A stretch of 64,000 bases of DNA from Candidatus Saccharimonadota bacterium (GCA_024699125.1 JAILQE010000004.1:1-64000), one strand, 5' to 3'. Counted from the stretch's first letter, positions 43,567 through 53,552 are shown. A program made the numbers and translations. Notes: a model not told the origin generated them from the sequence alone.

Positions 43567-45207
43567 ATGAAACGTTTGCGTTTTAAATCTGTTGTGGCTC
43601 TGGCCAATTCCAAATTATCGGTAAAATCTGCCGCCATCGTGCTAGCTAGTTCTACTTTGATTTCCGCTCTGCTCGGGCTCTTTCGCGATCGTCTTCTCAA
43701 CTCTTACTATCTTGGTACTTATCCAACCGGTATCGATGCCTACACGGCTGCCTTTACTATTCCAGACTTCATGTTTTTCATTTTGACATCCGGCGCCCTC
43801 GCCGTATCATTTATTCCGGTATTTAACCAGCGTCTGGCTAGTGGCAATAAAAAATCTGCCTGGGAACTTTCATCCAGCTTGCTTAATCTACTAGCGCTCG
43901 TTACCTTAGTGGCTAGCGTTTTAATTATGATTTTTGCTGATCCTTTGATCCGCTACATTGTAAGCCCTGGTCTCGATGAATCCGGCATGTCACTTGCCAT
44001 TAATATGACCCGCGTAATCGCCTTAAACCCATTCTTATTCTCAATTGCAACCGTTTTAACCTCAATTCAGCAAGCCGTAGGGCGCTTCGTGTTTTATGCC
44101 TTCGCGCCGGCTATTTATAATATCGGCATCATGATCGGTATCGTCTGCTTTACGGACGGCATCAATATCTTTGGAATTCAACTCTTTGAAGGCGGCATCA
44201 TGGGCGTTGCACTCGGCGTAATCCTAGGTGCCATTCTGCAATTAATCGTGTCGCTGATTGGTCTCTTTGGTCTTGGGTTTGATTATGAATTCAAAATCCG
44301 CTGGAAAAACCAAGGTTTTCGCTCGATTTTAAAACTTTTGCCAGCTCGTTCTTTGGACCAGGGAATTGATTACGTCAACTCCATCGTCAACACTAACCTT
44401 TCATCACGCATGGGGGCTGGCGCCGTACGTTCATTCAACCAGGCCTCAGCCTTGCATCAAATGCCAGTTAACTTGATCGGTGTGGCGATTTCTACCGCCT
44501 TCTTCCCGAAGCTCACCGAAGAGCTCGGCCAGGGCGACGAAGAGGAGTTTATGAATACCTTCAGGAAAGCTCTGCGCACCATCGTGTGGATTTCGCTACC
44601 GGTGGCTGTCATCGTGTTCTTTGCGCGTGGCTACGTAGTTAGCTTTGTCAGTAACATCGGCAACAACACTAGTAATGGCACTATTGCAAGCGTGCTAGGT
44701 GCACTCGTGCTCGCGATTTTTGCTCGTTCTGTATTTCATATTGCTTCACGCGGGTTCTATGCCTACCAAGACACCAAAACACCATTCATCGTCTCAATTA
44801 TCGCTATCGGGCTCACTATGCTACTTTCAGTGCTATTCTTTAAGCTCGGTTATGGCGTAGATGGGCTTGGTTTTGCCCAAAGTATCGGCGCCATCGTCGA
44901 AATTATCATTTTGCTCATAGCTTTGGAACGCCGCTCACGTCGCAAACTATTCAATAAAGCCTTCTGGAAATCATTTAGTCGCATGGCAATCGCCACCGCT
45001 ATCGCCGGCTGCGTCGCCTTCTCGCTTACCAAATTCATTCCTTTGATGGCTACCGATAACTCACTTCTCATCACGATTCCAAAATTCCTGCTCATCGCCA
45101 GCCTTTCGATTGTTTCTTATGTTATCGCCAGTTTCTTCCTCAATCTTGAAGAAGCCAAACCATTCATCAATTACATCAAACGAATCCTCTTTAAAAACCT
45201 CAAATAA
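43567..45207 (+). CDS. murJ: MurJ, lipid II flippase
   Basis: 546 residues with about fourteen membrane helices. The MATE-like MurJ core shows GLFRDRLLNSYYLG, DAYTAAFTIPDFMFFILTSGALAVSFIPVF and the conserved QxxxxVNLIGVAISTAFFP segment near residues 295-310. It exports lipid-linked wall precursors. TATAAT lies 7 nt before the ATG; gatC starts 17 nt after its stop with its own box. Confidence 0.93.
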   Translation: MKRLRFKSVVALANSKLSVKSAAIVLASSTLISALLGLFRDRLLNSYYLGTYPTGIDAYTAAFTIPDFMFFILTSGALAVSFIPVFNQRLASGNKKSAWELSSSLLNLLALVTLVASVLIMIFADPLIRYIVSPGLDESGMSLAINMTRVIALNPFLFSIATVLTSIQQAVGRFVFYAFAPAIYNIGIMIGIVCFTDGINIFGIQLFEGGIMGVALGVILGAILQLIVSLIGLFGLGFDYEFKIRWKNQGFRSILKLLPARSLDQGIDYVNSIVNTNLSSRMGAGAVRSFNQASALHQMPVNLIGVAISTAFFPKLTEELGQGDEEEFMNTFRKALRTIVWISLPVAVIVFFARGYVVSFVSNIGNNTSNGTIASVLGALVLAIFARSVFHIASRGFYAYQDTKTPFIVSIIAIGLTMLLSVLFFKLGYGVDGLGFAQSIGAIVEIIILLIALERRSRRKLFNKAFWKSFSRMAIATAIAGCVAFSLTKFIPLMATDNSLLITIPKFLLIASLSIVSYVIASFFLNLEEAKPFINYIKRILFKNLK

Positions 45208-45224
45208 ATGGTATAATATTACGC

Positions 45225-45512
45225 ATGGAAATAACTCGCGAGGACTTAAAACATTTAGCTGACTTGTCTAATTTTTCGTTACCAGAAGAAGAAATGGACT
45301 CTTTACAGAACGACCTAGACGGCATCGTTAAATATATTTCTGAGCTCAGCGAACTTAATACGGATGGCGTAGAGCCAACCTATCAAGTTTTTGAGATGGA
45401 CAACGTTTGGCGTGATGACGAAATTAAAGCTCAGGATGCCAACCGCGAGGAATTACTGGATTTAACCGTAGAAGAAAAAGAAAATCAAATTAAAGTTCCA
45501 AAGGTGCTCTAA
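45225..45512 (+). CDS. gatC: Glutamyl/aspartyl-tRNA amidotransferase subunit C
   Basis: The 95-residue clamp subunit between GatA and GatB. Family features: HLADLSNFSLPEEEMDSLQNDLDGIVKYISELSELNTDGVEPTY, with an acidic N-terminal helix. TATAAT (45212-45217) is 7 nt before the ATG, so leaderless. The stop overlaps gatA by one base. Confidence 0.94.
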   Translation: MEITREDLKHLADLSNFSLPEEEMDSLQNDLDGIVKYISELSELNTDGVEPTYQVFEMDNVWRDDEIKAQDANREELLDLTVEEKENQIKVPKVL

Positions 45513-46882
45513 TGAAAATTGCTAACAAAAACGTTACCGCCACAATGCTTGTAAATGACGCCCTTAAGAAGGCTGAGTTTTTCAAGGATTACAATATCTT
45601 TACTTCGCTCTATAAAGACGCCGCTTTAAAGAAAGCCGCCGAAATCGATGAGAAGATTAAAAACGGTGAACCAGTTGGCCGCCTAGCTGGTGTACCTTTT
45701 GCCGCCAAGGATAACTTCCTCGTAAAAGACACAATCACTACCGCTTCGGCTCACATTTTGGAACCATTTAAAGCGCCAATTACTTCTACCGTAGTTGAAC
45801 AACTCGGAAAAGAAGGTGCAATCATGATCGGCAAGGTCAACCTAGACGCTTTTGCCCACGGTTCCTCTACCGAAAACTCTTACTTTGGTCCAACTCTGAA
45901 CGCTTTTGATAAAACCCGTGTAGCTGGCGGTTCATCCGGTGGCTCTGCCGTAGCCGTCGCACTTGATGTCGTAGAATTTGCTACCGGCTCCGATACCGGT
46001 GGTTCAATTCGCCAGCCAGCCTCGTTTAACGGCGTTTATGGCCTCAAACCAACCTACGGCGCCACTTCACGCTATGGCGTAGTTTCGATGGCTAGCTCGC
46101 TCGACGTTAACGGTTTCTTCACTAAAACTCCAGAAGATATGGACCTCCTCATGTCTATCTGCGCCCACCGCGATGAAAAAGATCTTACCACGTTGCCAGA
46201 TTTCTATGAAGAAACTTCAGCCAAACCAGTTAAAACCGTCGGCGTCGTCAAAGATTTTGATAATGACGCCGTAGATCCAGAAATTCGCGCCGCCCTGAAG
46301 GCAAAATGTGAAGAATTAAAGAAAAAAGGCATTGATATCATTGAGCTTGATATGCCAACCTTAAAATACGCCTTGGCCGTGTATTACATTATTCAGCCAG
46401 CCGAAGTCGCCAGCAACCTTAGCCGCTACGACGGCATTCGCTATGGCTTCCGTTCTGAGAATTCTACCAATTTGGACGATCTTTATGGCAACACTAGAAA
46501 TGAAGGCTTCATGAAAGAGAACAAGCGCCGCATTATGATCGGCAACTTCGTGTTAAGTTCTGGTTTTTATGATGCATATTTCTTGAAAGCCGCCAAAGCC
46601 CGCACACTTTTGATCGAAGAATATAAAAAAGCCTTCGAAAAATGCGACGTAATTTTGGCACCAGTTTCACCAAACCCAGCCTTTAAGCTCGGCGAAAAGG
46701 TCAACGACCCAGTCGCTATGTACATGGAAGATATTATGTCCGTTTCAATTAACCTCGCCGGCATTCCTGGCCTTGCTATTCCAGCCGGCAAAACCGAGAG
46801 CGGCCTGCCAATCGGCCTCCAGGTACTTGGCCCACGCCGCAGCGACAAAACAATCATTAAATTCGCGGAGGAGATTAAGTAA
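45512..46882 (+). CDS. gatA: Glutamyl/aspartyl-tRNA amidotransferase subunit A
   Basis: Amidase-signature enzyme that supplies ammonia from glutamine to convert Glu-tRNA-Gln (or Asp-tRNA-Asn). The Ser-cisSer-Lys triad is visible: Lys in VPFAAKDNFL near 69, AGGSSGGSAVAVA near 131-143 and GSDTGGSIRQPASF near 154. 456 residues, typical. Indicates indirect Gln and/or Asn charging. Confidence 0.96.
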   Translation: MKIANKNVTATMLVNDALKKAEFFKDYNIFTSLYKDAALKKAAEIDEKIKNGEPVGRLAGVPFAAKDNFLVKDTITTASAHILEPFKAPITSTVVEQLGKEGAIMIGKVNLDAFAHGSSTENSYFGPTLNAFDKTRVAGGSSGGSAVAVALDVVEFATGSDTGGSIRQPASFNGVYGLKPTYGATSRYGVVSMASSLDVNGFFTKTPEDMDLLMSICAHRDEKDLTTLPDFYEETSAKPVKTVGVVKDFDNDAVDPEIRAALKAKCEELKKKGIDIIELDMPTLKYALAVYYIIQPAEVASNLSRYDGIRYGFRSENSTNLDDLYGNTRNEGFMKENKRRIMIGNFVLSSGFYDAYFLKAAKARTLLIEEYKKAFEKCDVILAPVSPNPAFKLGEKVNDPVAMYMEDIMSVSINLAGIPGLAIPAGKTESGLPIGLQVLGPRRSDKTIIKFAEEIK

Positions 46883-47301
46883 TGGACGGTGGCTTAATTA
46901 CTTTTATCGTGGCAATCATTATTGTGGGTGCTTTGATTTTTGTAGCAATCTTGCTCACCGGCAAGCGCAACTATCATCTTAATACTGAATTTTATCAGTC
47001 TAAATTCCTCGCGATCGAGAGCCGTTTGCAAAAAGAAAACTCAGCCAGTTACACTCTCTCGATTATTGAAGCCGACAAGCTGCTCGACAAAGCCTTGATG
47101 GAAGTAGGTCTCGCTGGCAAAACTATGGGTGACCGCCTCAAAAAATCCAACGGCCGTTTTTCAGACATTAATGCTGTGTGGCGCGTCCACAAACTTCGCA
47201 ACGCTGTCGCTCATGACGCTGATACCGAAATTACATTCGTACAGGCCAAAAATGCCATCGCGATTTATAAACAAGCCTTAAAAGATTTAGGAGCTATCTA
47301 A
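46882..47301 (+). CDS. Membrane-anchored HEPN-like protein within the gat operon
   Basis: 139 residues: an N-terminal membrane helix (about 5-26) and a helical domain ending with KLRNAVAHDADTEITFVQAKNAIAIYKQALKDLG. RNAVAH fits the Rx4H motif of HEPN nucleases and nucleotide-binding proteins. It overlaps gatA and gatB by one base on each side, so its level is tied to the amidotransferase. A role in tRNA handling is a guess from context. Confidence 0.6.
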   Translation: MDGGLITFIVAIIIVGALIFVAILLTGKRNYHLNTEFYQSKFLAIESRLQKENSASYTLSIIEADKLLDKALMEVGLAGKTMGDRLKKSNGRFSDINAVWRVHKLRNAVAHDADTEITFVQAKNAIAIYKQALKDLGAI

Positions 47302-48719
47302 TGAAATATATTCCAACTATCGGTATTGAATGCCACGTTCAGCTCTGCACCAAAACTAAGCTCTTTTCTGAGGTAGATAACGACGCTCGCGGCAAGGAGC
47401 CAAACTCCTGCGTTTCGCCAGTTGATTACGCTTTGCCTGGTATGTTGCCACGCTTAAACGGGGAAGCAGTTAAGTTTGCTGTTCGCGCTGGCCACGCTAT
47501 GAACTGCGCCATCAACCCAAAATCTCGTTTTGATCGCAAACATTATTTTTACCCAGATTCACCAAAAGGCTACCAGATTACTCAGTTCTTCCACCCAATT
47601 ATTGGTGAAGGCTTTGTTGAACTTCCAAGCGGTACCAAAATCCGCATCGAGCACGCTCACCTTGAAGGCGACGCCGGTAAATTGACCCACTTTAGCAATT
47701 ATTCACTTGTTGATTTAAACCGCGTTGATACGCCGCTTATCGAAATTGTCTCCATGCCAGACATCCACTCGGCTGCTGACGCTCGCGATTACGCCAAAGA
47801 GTTGTGGCGCTTGATGACTTTTGCCAAGGTTACCTACGGCGACCTATATAACGGCAACATGCGCTTTGACGTAAACGTTTCGATCGCACCAGAAGGCGCC
47901 GATAAACTCGGCACCCGCACCGAAACCAAGAACCTGAACTCTTTCCGCTCAATCGAGCGCGCAGTGGAATACGAAATCAAACGCCAAACCAAATTACTTG
48001 AAGCTGGCGAAACCATCCGCCAAGAAACCCGCGGTTGGAACGACGCCACTGGCGAATCCACCCCGCAGCGCTCCAAGGAAGAGGCCAAAGACTACCGCTA
48101 TATGCCAGAGCCAGACTTACCACCGCTTAATCTTTCTGAAGAATTCATCAGTGCTGCGCTCGAAAACTTCCCAATGATGCCAAGCGACTATCGCAAGATG
48201 CTCGGCAGCATTGTTCCAGATGCCACACTCGAAGTTTTGCTCGACTACCCTAAGCTTATGGAAAAACTCAGCGAACTAAAAGAAAACACCGCAGCTTTGA
48301 AGCGCATTTCAAATCTCTTTTCTTCCGTACTTCTAGCCGAAGAGAACTTTAGCTTACTTAACGACGAGCTTCCATCCAAGCAACAATTGCTTGACCTAGC
48401 CGAAATGCTCGACAAAAACGAGCTCAGCTCTACCGGTGGTAAAGAAGTATTTATTAAATTCTTTGATCCAGAAATGCATTTTAAAGCTACCCGCGAAATT
48501 GCCAAAGAACTTGGCGTAGTCCAGGAAAACGACCTCGGCGCACTCGAAGCCATCGTAGATGCGGTCCTTGCAAAACCAGAAACTCAAAAAGCCCAGGAAG
48601 ATTATAAAAACGGGGAACAAAAGGTGATCGGCTTCCTCGTTGGTCAAGTTATGAAAGAATCCCACGGCAAAGCTAACCCATCCGCCGTACAGGAAATCTT
48701 AAGAAAGAAACTAGCTTAA
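47301..48719 (+). CDS. gatB: Glutamyl/aspartyl-tRNA amidotransferase subunit B
   Basis: 472 residues. The cradle domain opens GIECHVQLCTKTKLFS and contains DRKHYFYPDSPKGYQITQF and the LEGDAGKLTH motif; the helical and YqeY-like tail domains follow (VIGFLVGQVMKESHGKANP). Binds the mischarged tRNA and activates its acyl group. Last of the three Gat subunits. Confidence 0.96.
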   Translation: MKYIPTIGIECHVQLCTKTKLFSEVDNDARGKEPNSCVSPVDYALPGMLPRLNGEAVKFAVRAGHAMNCAINPKSRFDRKHYFYPDSPKGYQITQFFHPIIGEGFVELPSGTKIRIEHAHLEGDAGKLTHFSNYSLVDLNRVDTPLIEIVSMPDIHSAADARDYAKELWRLMTFAKVTYGDLYNGNMRFDVNVSIAPEGADKLGTRTETKNLNSFRSIERAVEYEIKRQTKLLEAGETIRQETRGWNDATGESTPQRSKEEAKDYRYMPEPDLPPLNLSEEFISAALENFPMMPSDYRKMLGSIVPDATLEVLLDYPKLMEKLSELKENTAALKRISNLFSSVLLAEENFSLLNDELPSKQQLLDLAEMLDKNELSSTGGKEVFIKFFDPEMHFKATREIAKELGVVQENDLGALEAIVDAVLAKPETQKAQEDYKNGEQKVIGFLVGQVMKESHGKANPSAVQEILRKKLA

Positions 48720-49171
48720 TGCTCGTATCGATCATCCTCACACTGCTTATCGCCATGGTGCCAGTTATCGAGCTTCGTGGCGCTATTCCTTTTGGTGTCG
48801 CGCACGGTCTTGCGCCTCTGTTATCAGCAGGGCTCGCTATCATCGGCAATCTACTACCAATCCCATTTTTGCTACTTTTAGTTCCAAAAGTTTTTGACTT
48901 TTTGCGCGATAAAAAGCTCACCAAAAAAATGATCACCTGGCTTGAAGCCAAAGCCGATAAAAACAAGAAAACCGTCGACAAATACGGCTGGCTCGGGCTC
49001 ATCATCCTGGTCGCTATTCCACTTCCTGGCACTGGCGCCTGGACTGGCGCGCTCGTTTCAAGCTGTTTCAAGATGAAATTCTGGCCATCAGTTCTCGCCA
49101 TTATCATCGGCGTTTTGATCGCCGGCGCCATCGTGCTTGGCCTCACCTACGGATTCACGGCCGTTCTCTAA
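48719..49171 (+). CDS. Small multidrug export-family membrane protein (PF06695-like)
   Basis: 150 residues, about four helices. The family motifs PVIELRGAIPFGVAHG near residues 14-29 and PLPGTGAWTGALVSS near 103-117 are present. Despite the family name the transported compound is not established. It shares one base with the gatB stop, so it rides on the gat operon. Confidence 0.85.
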   Translation: MLVSIILTLLIAMVPVIELRGAIPFGVAHGLAPLLSAGLAIIGNLLPIPFLLLLVPKVFDFLRDKKLTKKMITWLEAKADKNKKTVDKYGWLGLIILVAIPLPGTGAWTGALVSSCFKMKFWPSVLAIIIGVLIAGAIVLGLTYGFTAVL

Positions 49172-49261
49172 AATACCCCTACACAACTCTAAAAAAATGT
49201 GCTAAAATTAAAAGCGTCTATTTTTTAATGTAAAAATCACTAATATTAAATAAGGAAAAAT

Positions 49262-51361
49262 ATGGCCACCGAAATTAAAGACCTATCCAAATTCCGCAAT
49301 ATTGGTATTATTGCCCATATTGATGCCGGAAAAACCACTACTTCCGAGGCGATTCTTTATCGCACCGGTCTCAAACACAAAATTGACCTCGTGAAAGGCG
49401 ACACCGGCGGTGCAACCACCGACTGGATGGAGCAGGAAAAAGAGCGCGGTATTACGATTACCTCCGCTGCTGTGACTGCTACCTGGAAAGGTCACAAAAT
49501 TAACATTATCGATACCCCGGGCCACATCGACTTTACCGCAGAGGTGGAACGCTCCCTTCGCGTGCTCGATGGTGCTGTCGTGGTCTTCGATGGTAAGATG
49601 GGCGTAGAAGCTCAGTCTGAAACTGTTTGGCGCCAAGCTACCAAATACGGCGTGCCTCGTATCTGCTTCGTCAACAAAATTAACCAAATCGGTGGTGATT
49701 TTTACAAATCTCTTGATTCTATTCACAAACGTCTTTCCAAAAATGCCGTGGCTATTCATCTTCCAATCGGCTTCGAAAAAGACATCTGCGGCGTTGTCGA
49801 CCTTATCGACATGAAAGCTTACACTTACAAAGATTACGCTGACCACGAGCTTACCGTTGGCGAAATTCCAGCCGACATGGTTGAAAAAGCTAAGAACGCT
49901 CGTTCTATCCTCGTTGAAGAAGCCGTCCAAGCCGACGAAGCTTTGATGGAAAAATACTTCAACCAGGGTGAAGATTCTATCTCTGAAGTTGAACTCAAAG
50001 CTGCCCTTAGAAAACGCGTTATCGATGGCGACTTCTACCTAGTTACCGGCGGTGATGGCCGTGGTGTGATCGTTGAGAAAGTCCTCGACCTTATCACCGA
50101 CTATCTCCCATCCCCACTTGATCGTGACCAAGGCCAAACCTTTGGTACCGATCCAAAGACTGGCGACCAAATCGTTCGCAAAGCTGATGACAAAGAGCCT
50201 CTTACCGCTCTCGCCTTCAAGATTGCAACCGATCCATTCGTAGGTAAATTGATCTTCATCCGCGTTTACGCTGGTAAACTCAAATCTGGCGACACCATCA
50301 TGAACGCTACTACCGGCAACAAAGAACGCGTCGGTCGTATCGTCCGTATGTTCGCTGATAAACGTGAAGATATCTCCGAAATCGCTGCCGGCGATATCGC
50401 CGCCGTGGTTGGTCTCAAAGAGTGTACTACTGGTACCACCCTTTGTGATCCAGCTCACCCAATTCACCTTGAATCTATCGAATTCCCAGATCCACCAGTA
50501 TCTATCGCTGTCGAGCCAAAGACCAAAGCCGACCAAGAGAAAATGGGCATCGGTCTCTCTAAGATGGCTGAGGAAGATCCAACCTTCCGCGTCCACACTG
50601 ATGAAGAAACCGGCCAAACCATTATTTCCGGTATGGGCGAGCTTCACCTCGAGATTATTATCGACCGCTTGAAACGTGAACACGGCGTCGAAGCTAACAC
50701 TGGCGCCCCACAAGTTGCTTACCGTGAAACCATTCGCGGCACTGCCGAAGCACAAGGTAAACACATTAAGCAATCTGGTGGTCGTGGTCAATATGGTGAC
50801 GTTTGGATCAAGTTTGAGCCAAATGAACCAGGCAAAGGCTTCGAATTTATCGATATGATTAAGGGTGGCGTGGTTCCTCAGGAATACCGCAAACCAGTTC
50901 AAAAAGGTGTCGAAGACACCCTCGCTGGTGGTGTTATCGCTGGCTACCCAGTAGTAGACGTCAAAGCTACCCTCTATGATGGTTCTTACCACGATGTCGA
51001 CTCCTCCGAGCTCGCCTTCACCTTGGCTGGTGCCCTTGCAACTCGCGAAGGTATTAAGAAAGCTAACCCAGTGCTCCTCGAGCCTGTGATGAAGATGGAA
51101 ATTACCACCCCAGAAGAATTCATGGGTGACGTAATTGGCGATATCAACGCTCGCCGTGGTCGCGTCGACGAAATGGAAGATTTGAACGGTGGCGCCAAGC
51201 TCATCAAAGCCTTCTGCCCACTCGCTAACCTCTTTGGTTACACCGGTGACCTTCGTGGTATGTCCCAAGGCCGTGCCGCTTCTTCGATGGAGCTCTACGG
51301 TTACGAGGAAGTTCCACCAAACGTAGCTCAAGAAATCATCGAGAAGAGAAACTCTAAATAG
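49262..51361 (+). CDS. fusA: Elongation factor G
   Basis: Ribosome translocase and recycling GTPase, 699 residues. G1 AHIDAGKTT (residues 17-25), G2 with [12 protein letters not shown]3 DTPGH and G4 NKIN (usual NKMD; here the specificity Asp is Asn) are in order, followed by domains II-V ending [22 protein letters not shown]. It stands apart from rpsL-rpsG, with its own AATAAGGAA start region; terminator at 51370-51398. Confidence 0.97.
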   Translation: MATEIKDLSKFRNIGIIAHIDAGKTTTSEAILYRTGLKHKIDLVKGDTGGATTDWMEQEKERGITITSAAVTATWKGHKINIIDTPGHIDFTAEVERSLRVLDGAVVVFDGKMGVEAQSETVWRQATKYGVPRICFVNKINQIGGDFYKSLDSIHKRLSKNAVAIHLPIGFEKDICGVVDLIDMKAYTYKDYADHELTVGEIPADMVEKAKNARSILVEEAVQADEALMEKYFNQGEDSISEVELKAALRKRVIDGDFYLVTGGDGRGVIVEKVLDLITDYLPSPLDRDQGQTFGTDPKTGDQIVRKADDKEPLTALAFKIATDPFVGKLIFIRVYAGKLKSGDTIMNATTGNKERVGRIVRMFADKREDISEIAAGDIAAVVGLKECTTGTTLCDPAHPIHLESIEFPDPPVSIAVEPKTKADQEKMGIGLSKMAEEDPTFRVHTDEETGQTIISGMGELHLEIIIDRLKREHGVEANTGAPQVAYRETIRGTAEAQGKHIKQSGGRGQYGDVWIKFEPNEPGKGFEFIDMIKGGVVPQEYRKPVQKGVEDTLAGGVIAGYPVVDVKATLYDGSYHDVDSSELAFTLAGALATREGIKKANPVLLEPVMKMEITTPEEFMGDVIGDINARRGRVDEMEDLNGGAKLIKAFCPLANLFGYTGDLRGMSQGRAASSMELYGYEEVPPNVAQEIIEKRNSK

Positions 51362-51369
51362 TCTCTAAC

Positions 51370-51398
51370 AAAAATCCGGCTAGATTAGCCGGATTTTT
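51370..51398. terminator. Bidirectional terminator after fusA
   Basis: AAAAATCCGGCT/AGCCGGATTTTT. Confidence 0.9.
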
Positions 51399-51412
51399 GG
51401 TTTAAAAGGGAA

Positions 51413-52492
51413 TTAACCTTGGAATTGTAGACTGCCCTTAGCGATGGCTGCTTTGTGAACTTCTTCGTATTCTTTCTTGTAGTCACGTGACAAGTCCATA
51501 ACATCTTTGTAGCCTTTATCTTTTTGCTTCATCTCGGCAACTTTGGCATGAAACTTGTTTGCAAATTCTTCCGAGCCGACTTCGCAGCCCAAAACCTCGG
51601 TTACCTTATCAACCATAACCATCTTGATGGCACTAAGTTTATCGCGATATTCACTCTTTTTGGCTTTCTTACCACCAATTGCAGCTATTTGCATATTGAT
51701 TTCAATCAAGAACTCCGTAGCAATCATAAATTCAAGATCACTATTCGGGTTGCAACCAACGACCTGCCCATCTCGATCCAAAATGATGTCATTAGTCATC
51801 TCCTTGAATGATTCATTAGAGAGCGCAAGCACAAAATGTGGCGCTTTTTTCTCTGTAAAACGCTGCTTGCCTCGACGGCAGAAAACAATTTCTTGCCGCC
51901 ATGGCTCAAAATCTTTCATAGAGCTGAAGGCTCCGTTGGCACCGCTTTCGAATTTTTTCACAACGTGCTTATTGATCTCATCGTGATTTGCATCGTTTTT
52001 CAGAGCAGCTACATCGATTGAACAAGTAATCCAATCTTTCCCACTTTTGATACCATAAATAATATCCGTAGCGCGCTTTTCGTCATCATAAGTTGAGGCC
52101 CAAATTGCATAAGACCCATTGTTTTTAAGAAGACTGGTTGGCCTACCTTCGCCACCGAGAAACATCGTCATAAGGGGCTCGGATGCCTTTTGAAAAACAT
52201 CCGTTCTGTCGTTGCTGTAGTCCTGGACAGATTGCTTAGAGGTTACGGCATACTCACACCTCTCAATAAAATCATTGCTATATCCATAAGTATTCTTGTA
52301 TTCTTTTAATTGGATGCGTGGCACGTTTTTGATAACAGTCTTGGCTTTTTCTACGAGGTCATCGCGTCCGCCCTCGTTGTTTGAGGTATCTTCTTTAAAA
52401 GTAGCGTCCATTGACTTTTCAGCCCTGTTTCTAAGAGTATCTGTTTGTTTTGGGGTTTCTGGATTAAGCTTGCCTGTTAGTTTTTCCTTCAT
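51413..52492 (-). CDS. Hypothetical protein, 359 aa
   Basis: A soluble protein without signal or membrane segments; charged and helical at both ends (AKVAEMKQKDKGYKDVMDLSRDYKKEYEE near the end), with a mixed middle domain (FVLALSNESFKEMTNDIIL, DREGQ-like DRDGQVVG). I recognise no family. A weak AAGGAG site lies 9 nt before the ATG. It is among the longest unassigned genes here. Confidence 0.65.
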   Translation of the reverse strand: MKEKLTGKLNPETPKQTDTLRNRAEKSMDATFKEDTSNNEGGRDDLVEKAKTVIKNVPRIQLKEYKNTYGYSNDFIERCEYAVTSKQSVQDYSNDRTDVFQKASEPLMTMFLGGEGRPTSLLKNNGSYAIWASTYDDEKRATDIIYGIKSGKDWITCSIDVAALKNDANHDEINKHVVKKFESGANGAFSSMKDFEPWRQEIVFCRRGKQRFTEKKAPHFVLALSNESFKEMTNDIILDRDGQVVGCNPNSDLEFMIATEFLIEINMQIAAIGGKKAKKSEYRDKLSAIKMVMVDKVTEVLGCEVGSEEFANKFHAKVAEMKQKDKGYKDVMDLSRDYKKEYEEVHKAAIAKGSLQFQG

Positions 52493-52529
52493 TCTGGGTC
52501 TCCTTACTAGTATTTTAGCACAAAAAAAT

Positions 52530-52553
52530 CGAGGCCCTATTGCTAGGACCTCG
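52530..52553 (-). terminator. Terminator of the 52567-52875 gene
   Basis: CGAGG..CCTCG with inner CCTA/TAGG pairs; T7 on the minus strand. Confidence 0.85.
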
Positions 52554-52566
52554 AAAGGTGCTAAGT

Positions 52567-52875
52567 CTAGGAGAATAACTCCTGGATGTTCTTAATCAGA
52601 ACGCTTTCCATATATTTTACGCGTTCCTTTTGGAAGACCGGGTTATGGTAGACACGAATTTCTCCCCAGGGGAGACGACTTAAATCATGTCCCGAGCAAA
52701 GACCCAAACGACGATAGTTAATCAGCTCGCTTTCGATTTCACCCTCCTTCTTACTATCGAAAGAACCAAGCTTAAAATAATAGATCGTCTCCCCGTTATG
52801 GGGTCTTTCGACCTGGACCTTCATGAATTTCCGACCCTTCCCAGATCGGCACAACAACCGTTTAAATGCTCCCAT
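52567..52875 (-). CDS. Hypothetical protein, 102 aa
   Basis: A small basic soluble protein (FKRLLCRSGKGRKFMKVQVERPHNGETIYYFKL). The ATG follows AAGGAGGTG. Full promoter at 52929-52957 and terminator at 52530-52553; same expression class as the small membrane genes. No family recognised. Confidence 0.6.
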   Translation of the reverse strand: MGAFKRLLCRSGKGRKFMKVQVERPHNGETIYYFKLGSFDSKKEGEIESELINYRRLGLCSGHDLSRLPWGEIRVYHNPVFQKERVKYMESVLIKNIQELFS

Positions 52876-52928
52876 GTCACACCTCCTTCCTTTTCGTAAA
52901 CATGGGTCAAAAAGCTGTTCTGCATGTA

Positions 52929-52957
52929 ATTATAGCATAAATACTTTGAAATGTCAA
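52929..52957 (-). promoter_or_regulatory. Full-consensus promoter for the 52567-52875 gene
   Basis: TTGACA, 17 nt, TATAAT with TG extension. Confidence 0.85.
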
Positions 52958-52975
52958 TAATATAATCTTTTTCTA

Positions 52976-53003
52976 TTGCATATTTCAAGATAAATGTTAT
53001 AAT
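52976..53003 (+). promoter_or_regulatory. Promoter of the 53010 RNA
   Basis: TTGCAT, 16 nt, TATAAT. Confidence 0.75.
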
Positions 53004-53009
53004 GGTCTC

Positions 53010-53225
53010 GTGATGTAAGTGGGTGTGCGAAAATTACATATTGCGGCGACCTTTAGACGCCAGAGAACGGCTGTGGACAGTCATCTCGTTTATCTATTGG
53101 AGGGGGCGCATTAGTCCTCTAAACCTAATATTTAGGTAAATCTTCTAAAACACCGGGGAGGCAGACCCCACAACATTGCAAAATCATTCTGCTAAGCAAT
53201 ACAAAACATCCACTTACATCTAGTA
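53010..53225 (+). ncRNA. Candidate multi-branched small RNA upstream of tuf
   Basis: A perfect 11-bp closing stem joins GATGTAAGTGG (53012-53022) to CCACTTACATC (53210-53220). Inside are GGCG/CGCC, CTGT/ACAG, GAGG/CCTC, CCTAA/TTAGG, GGGG/CCCC and ATTGC/GCAAT stem-loops, giving a multi-way junction. A promoter sits just upstream and no ORF fits. Two further hairpins (GCGAC/GTCGC 53231-53247, CCCCTG/CAGGGG 53263-53285) follow and may be its tail. It could be a diverged 6S-like or raiA-like RNA, but I could not match a consensus. Confidence 0.6.
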
Positions 53226-53313
53226 CATCGGCGACCATCTGCGTCGCGGTAACATCTATACACCCCTGGCCCCTGCGGTCAGGGGTAACTTAATGGTAAA
53301 AACATAAAAGGTA

Positions 53314-53342
53314 TTGCAATTTTTTTGAAATTGTGCTATAAT
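53314..53342 (+). promoter_or_regulatory. Promoter of the 53349 RNA
   Basis: TTGCAA, 17 nt, TATAAT with TG extension. Confidence 0.75.
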
Positions 53343-53348
53343 AATATA

Positions 53349-53497
53349 AGCACCTTATCACAGATATTTTGACCCCCGAACAAGCAGCCACCCCCCTTAG
53401 AGCTGATACAAAAACTTTTGCTTGTTTGCTTGTTCGGATTTATATAAAACTACTTGGCCAGTAGTCGGGGAGTCTCTTTGCGGACTCCCCATTTTTT
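53349..53497 (+). ncRNA. Candidate small RNA with terminator before tuf
   Basis: About 150 nt. CGAACAAGCA (53377-53386) pairs with TGCTTGTTCG (53427-53436), then CTACT/AGTAG and a strong terminator GGGGAGTC/GACTCCCC (53467-53490) with T8. It has its own promoter, and tuf has a separate one downstream, so this is either an independent RNA or a tuf leader attenuator. No start codon with a ribosome site is seen inside. Confidence 0.6.
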
Positions 53498-53523
53498 TTC
53501 CCAGATTTTTTTGCTTTTAGCTC

Positions 53524-53552
53524 TTTACAATCTTTAAAAAATAGTCTAAAAT
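53524..53552 (+). promoter_or_regulatory. tuf promoter
   Basis: TTTACA, 17 nt, TAAAAT; AAAGGAG precedes the ATG. Confidence 0.75.
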
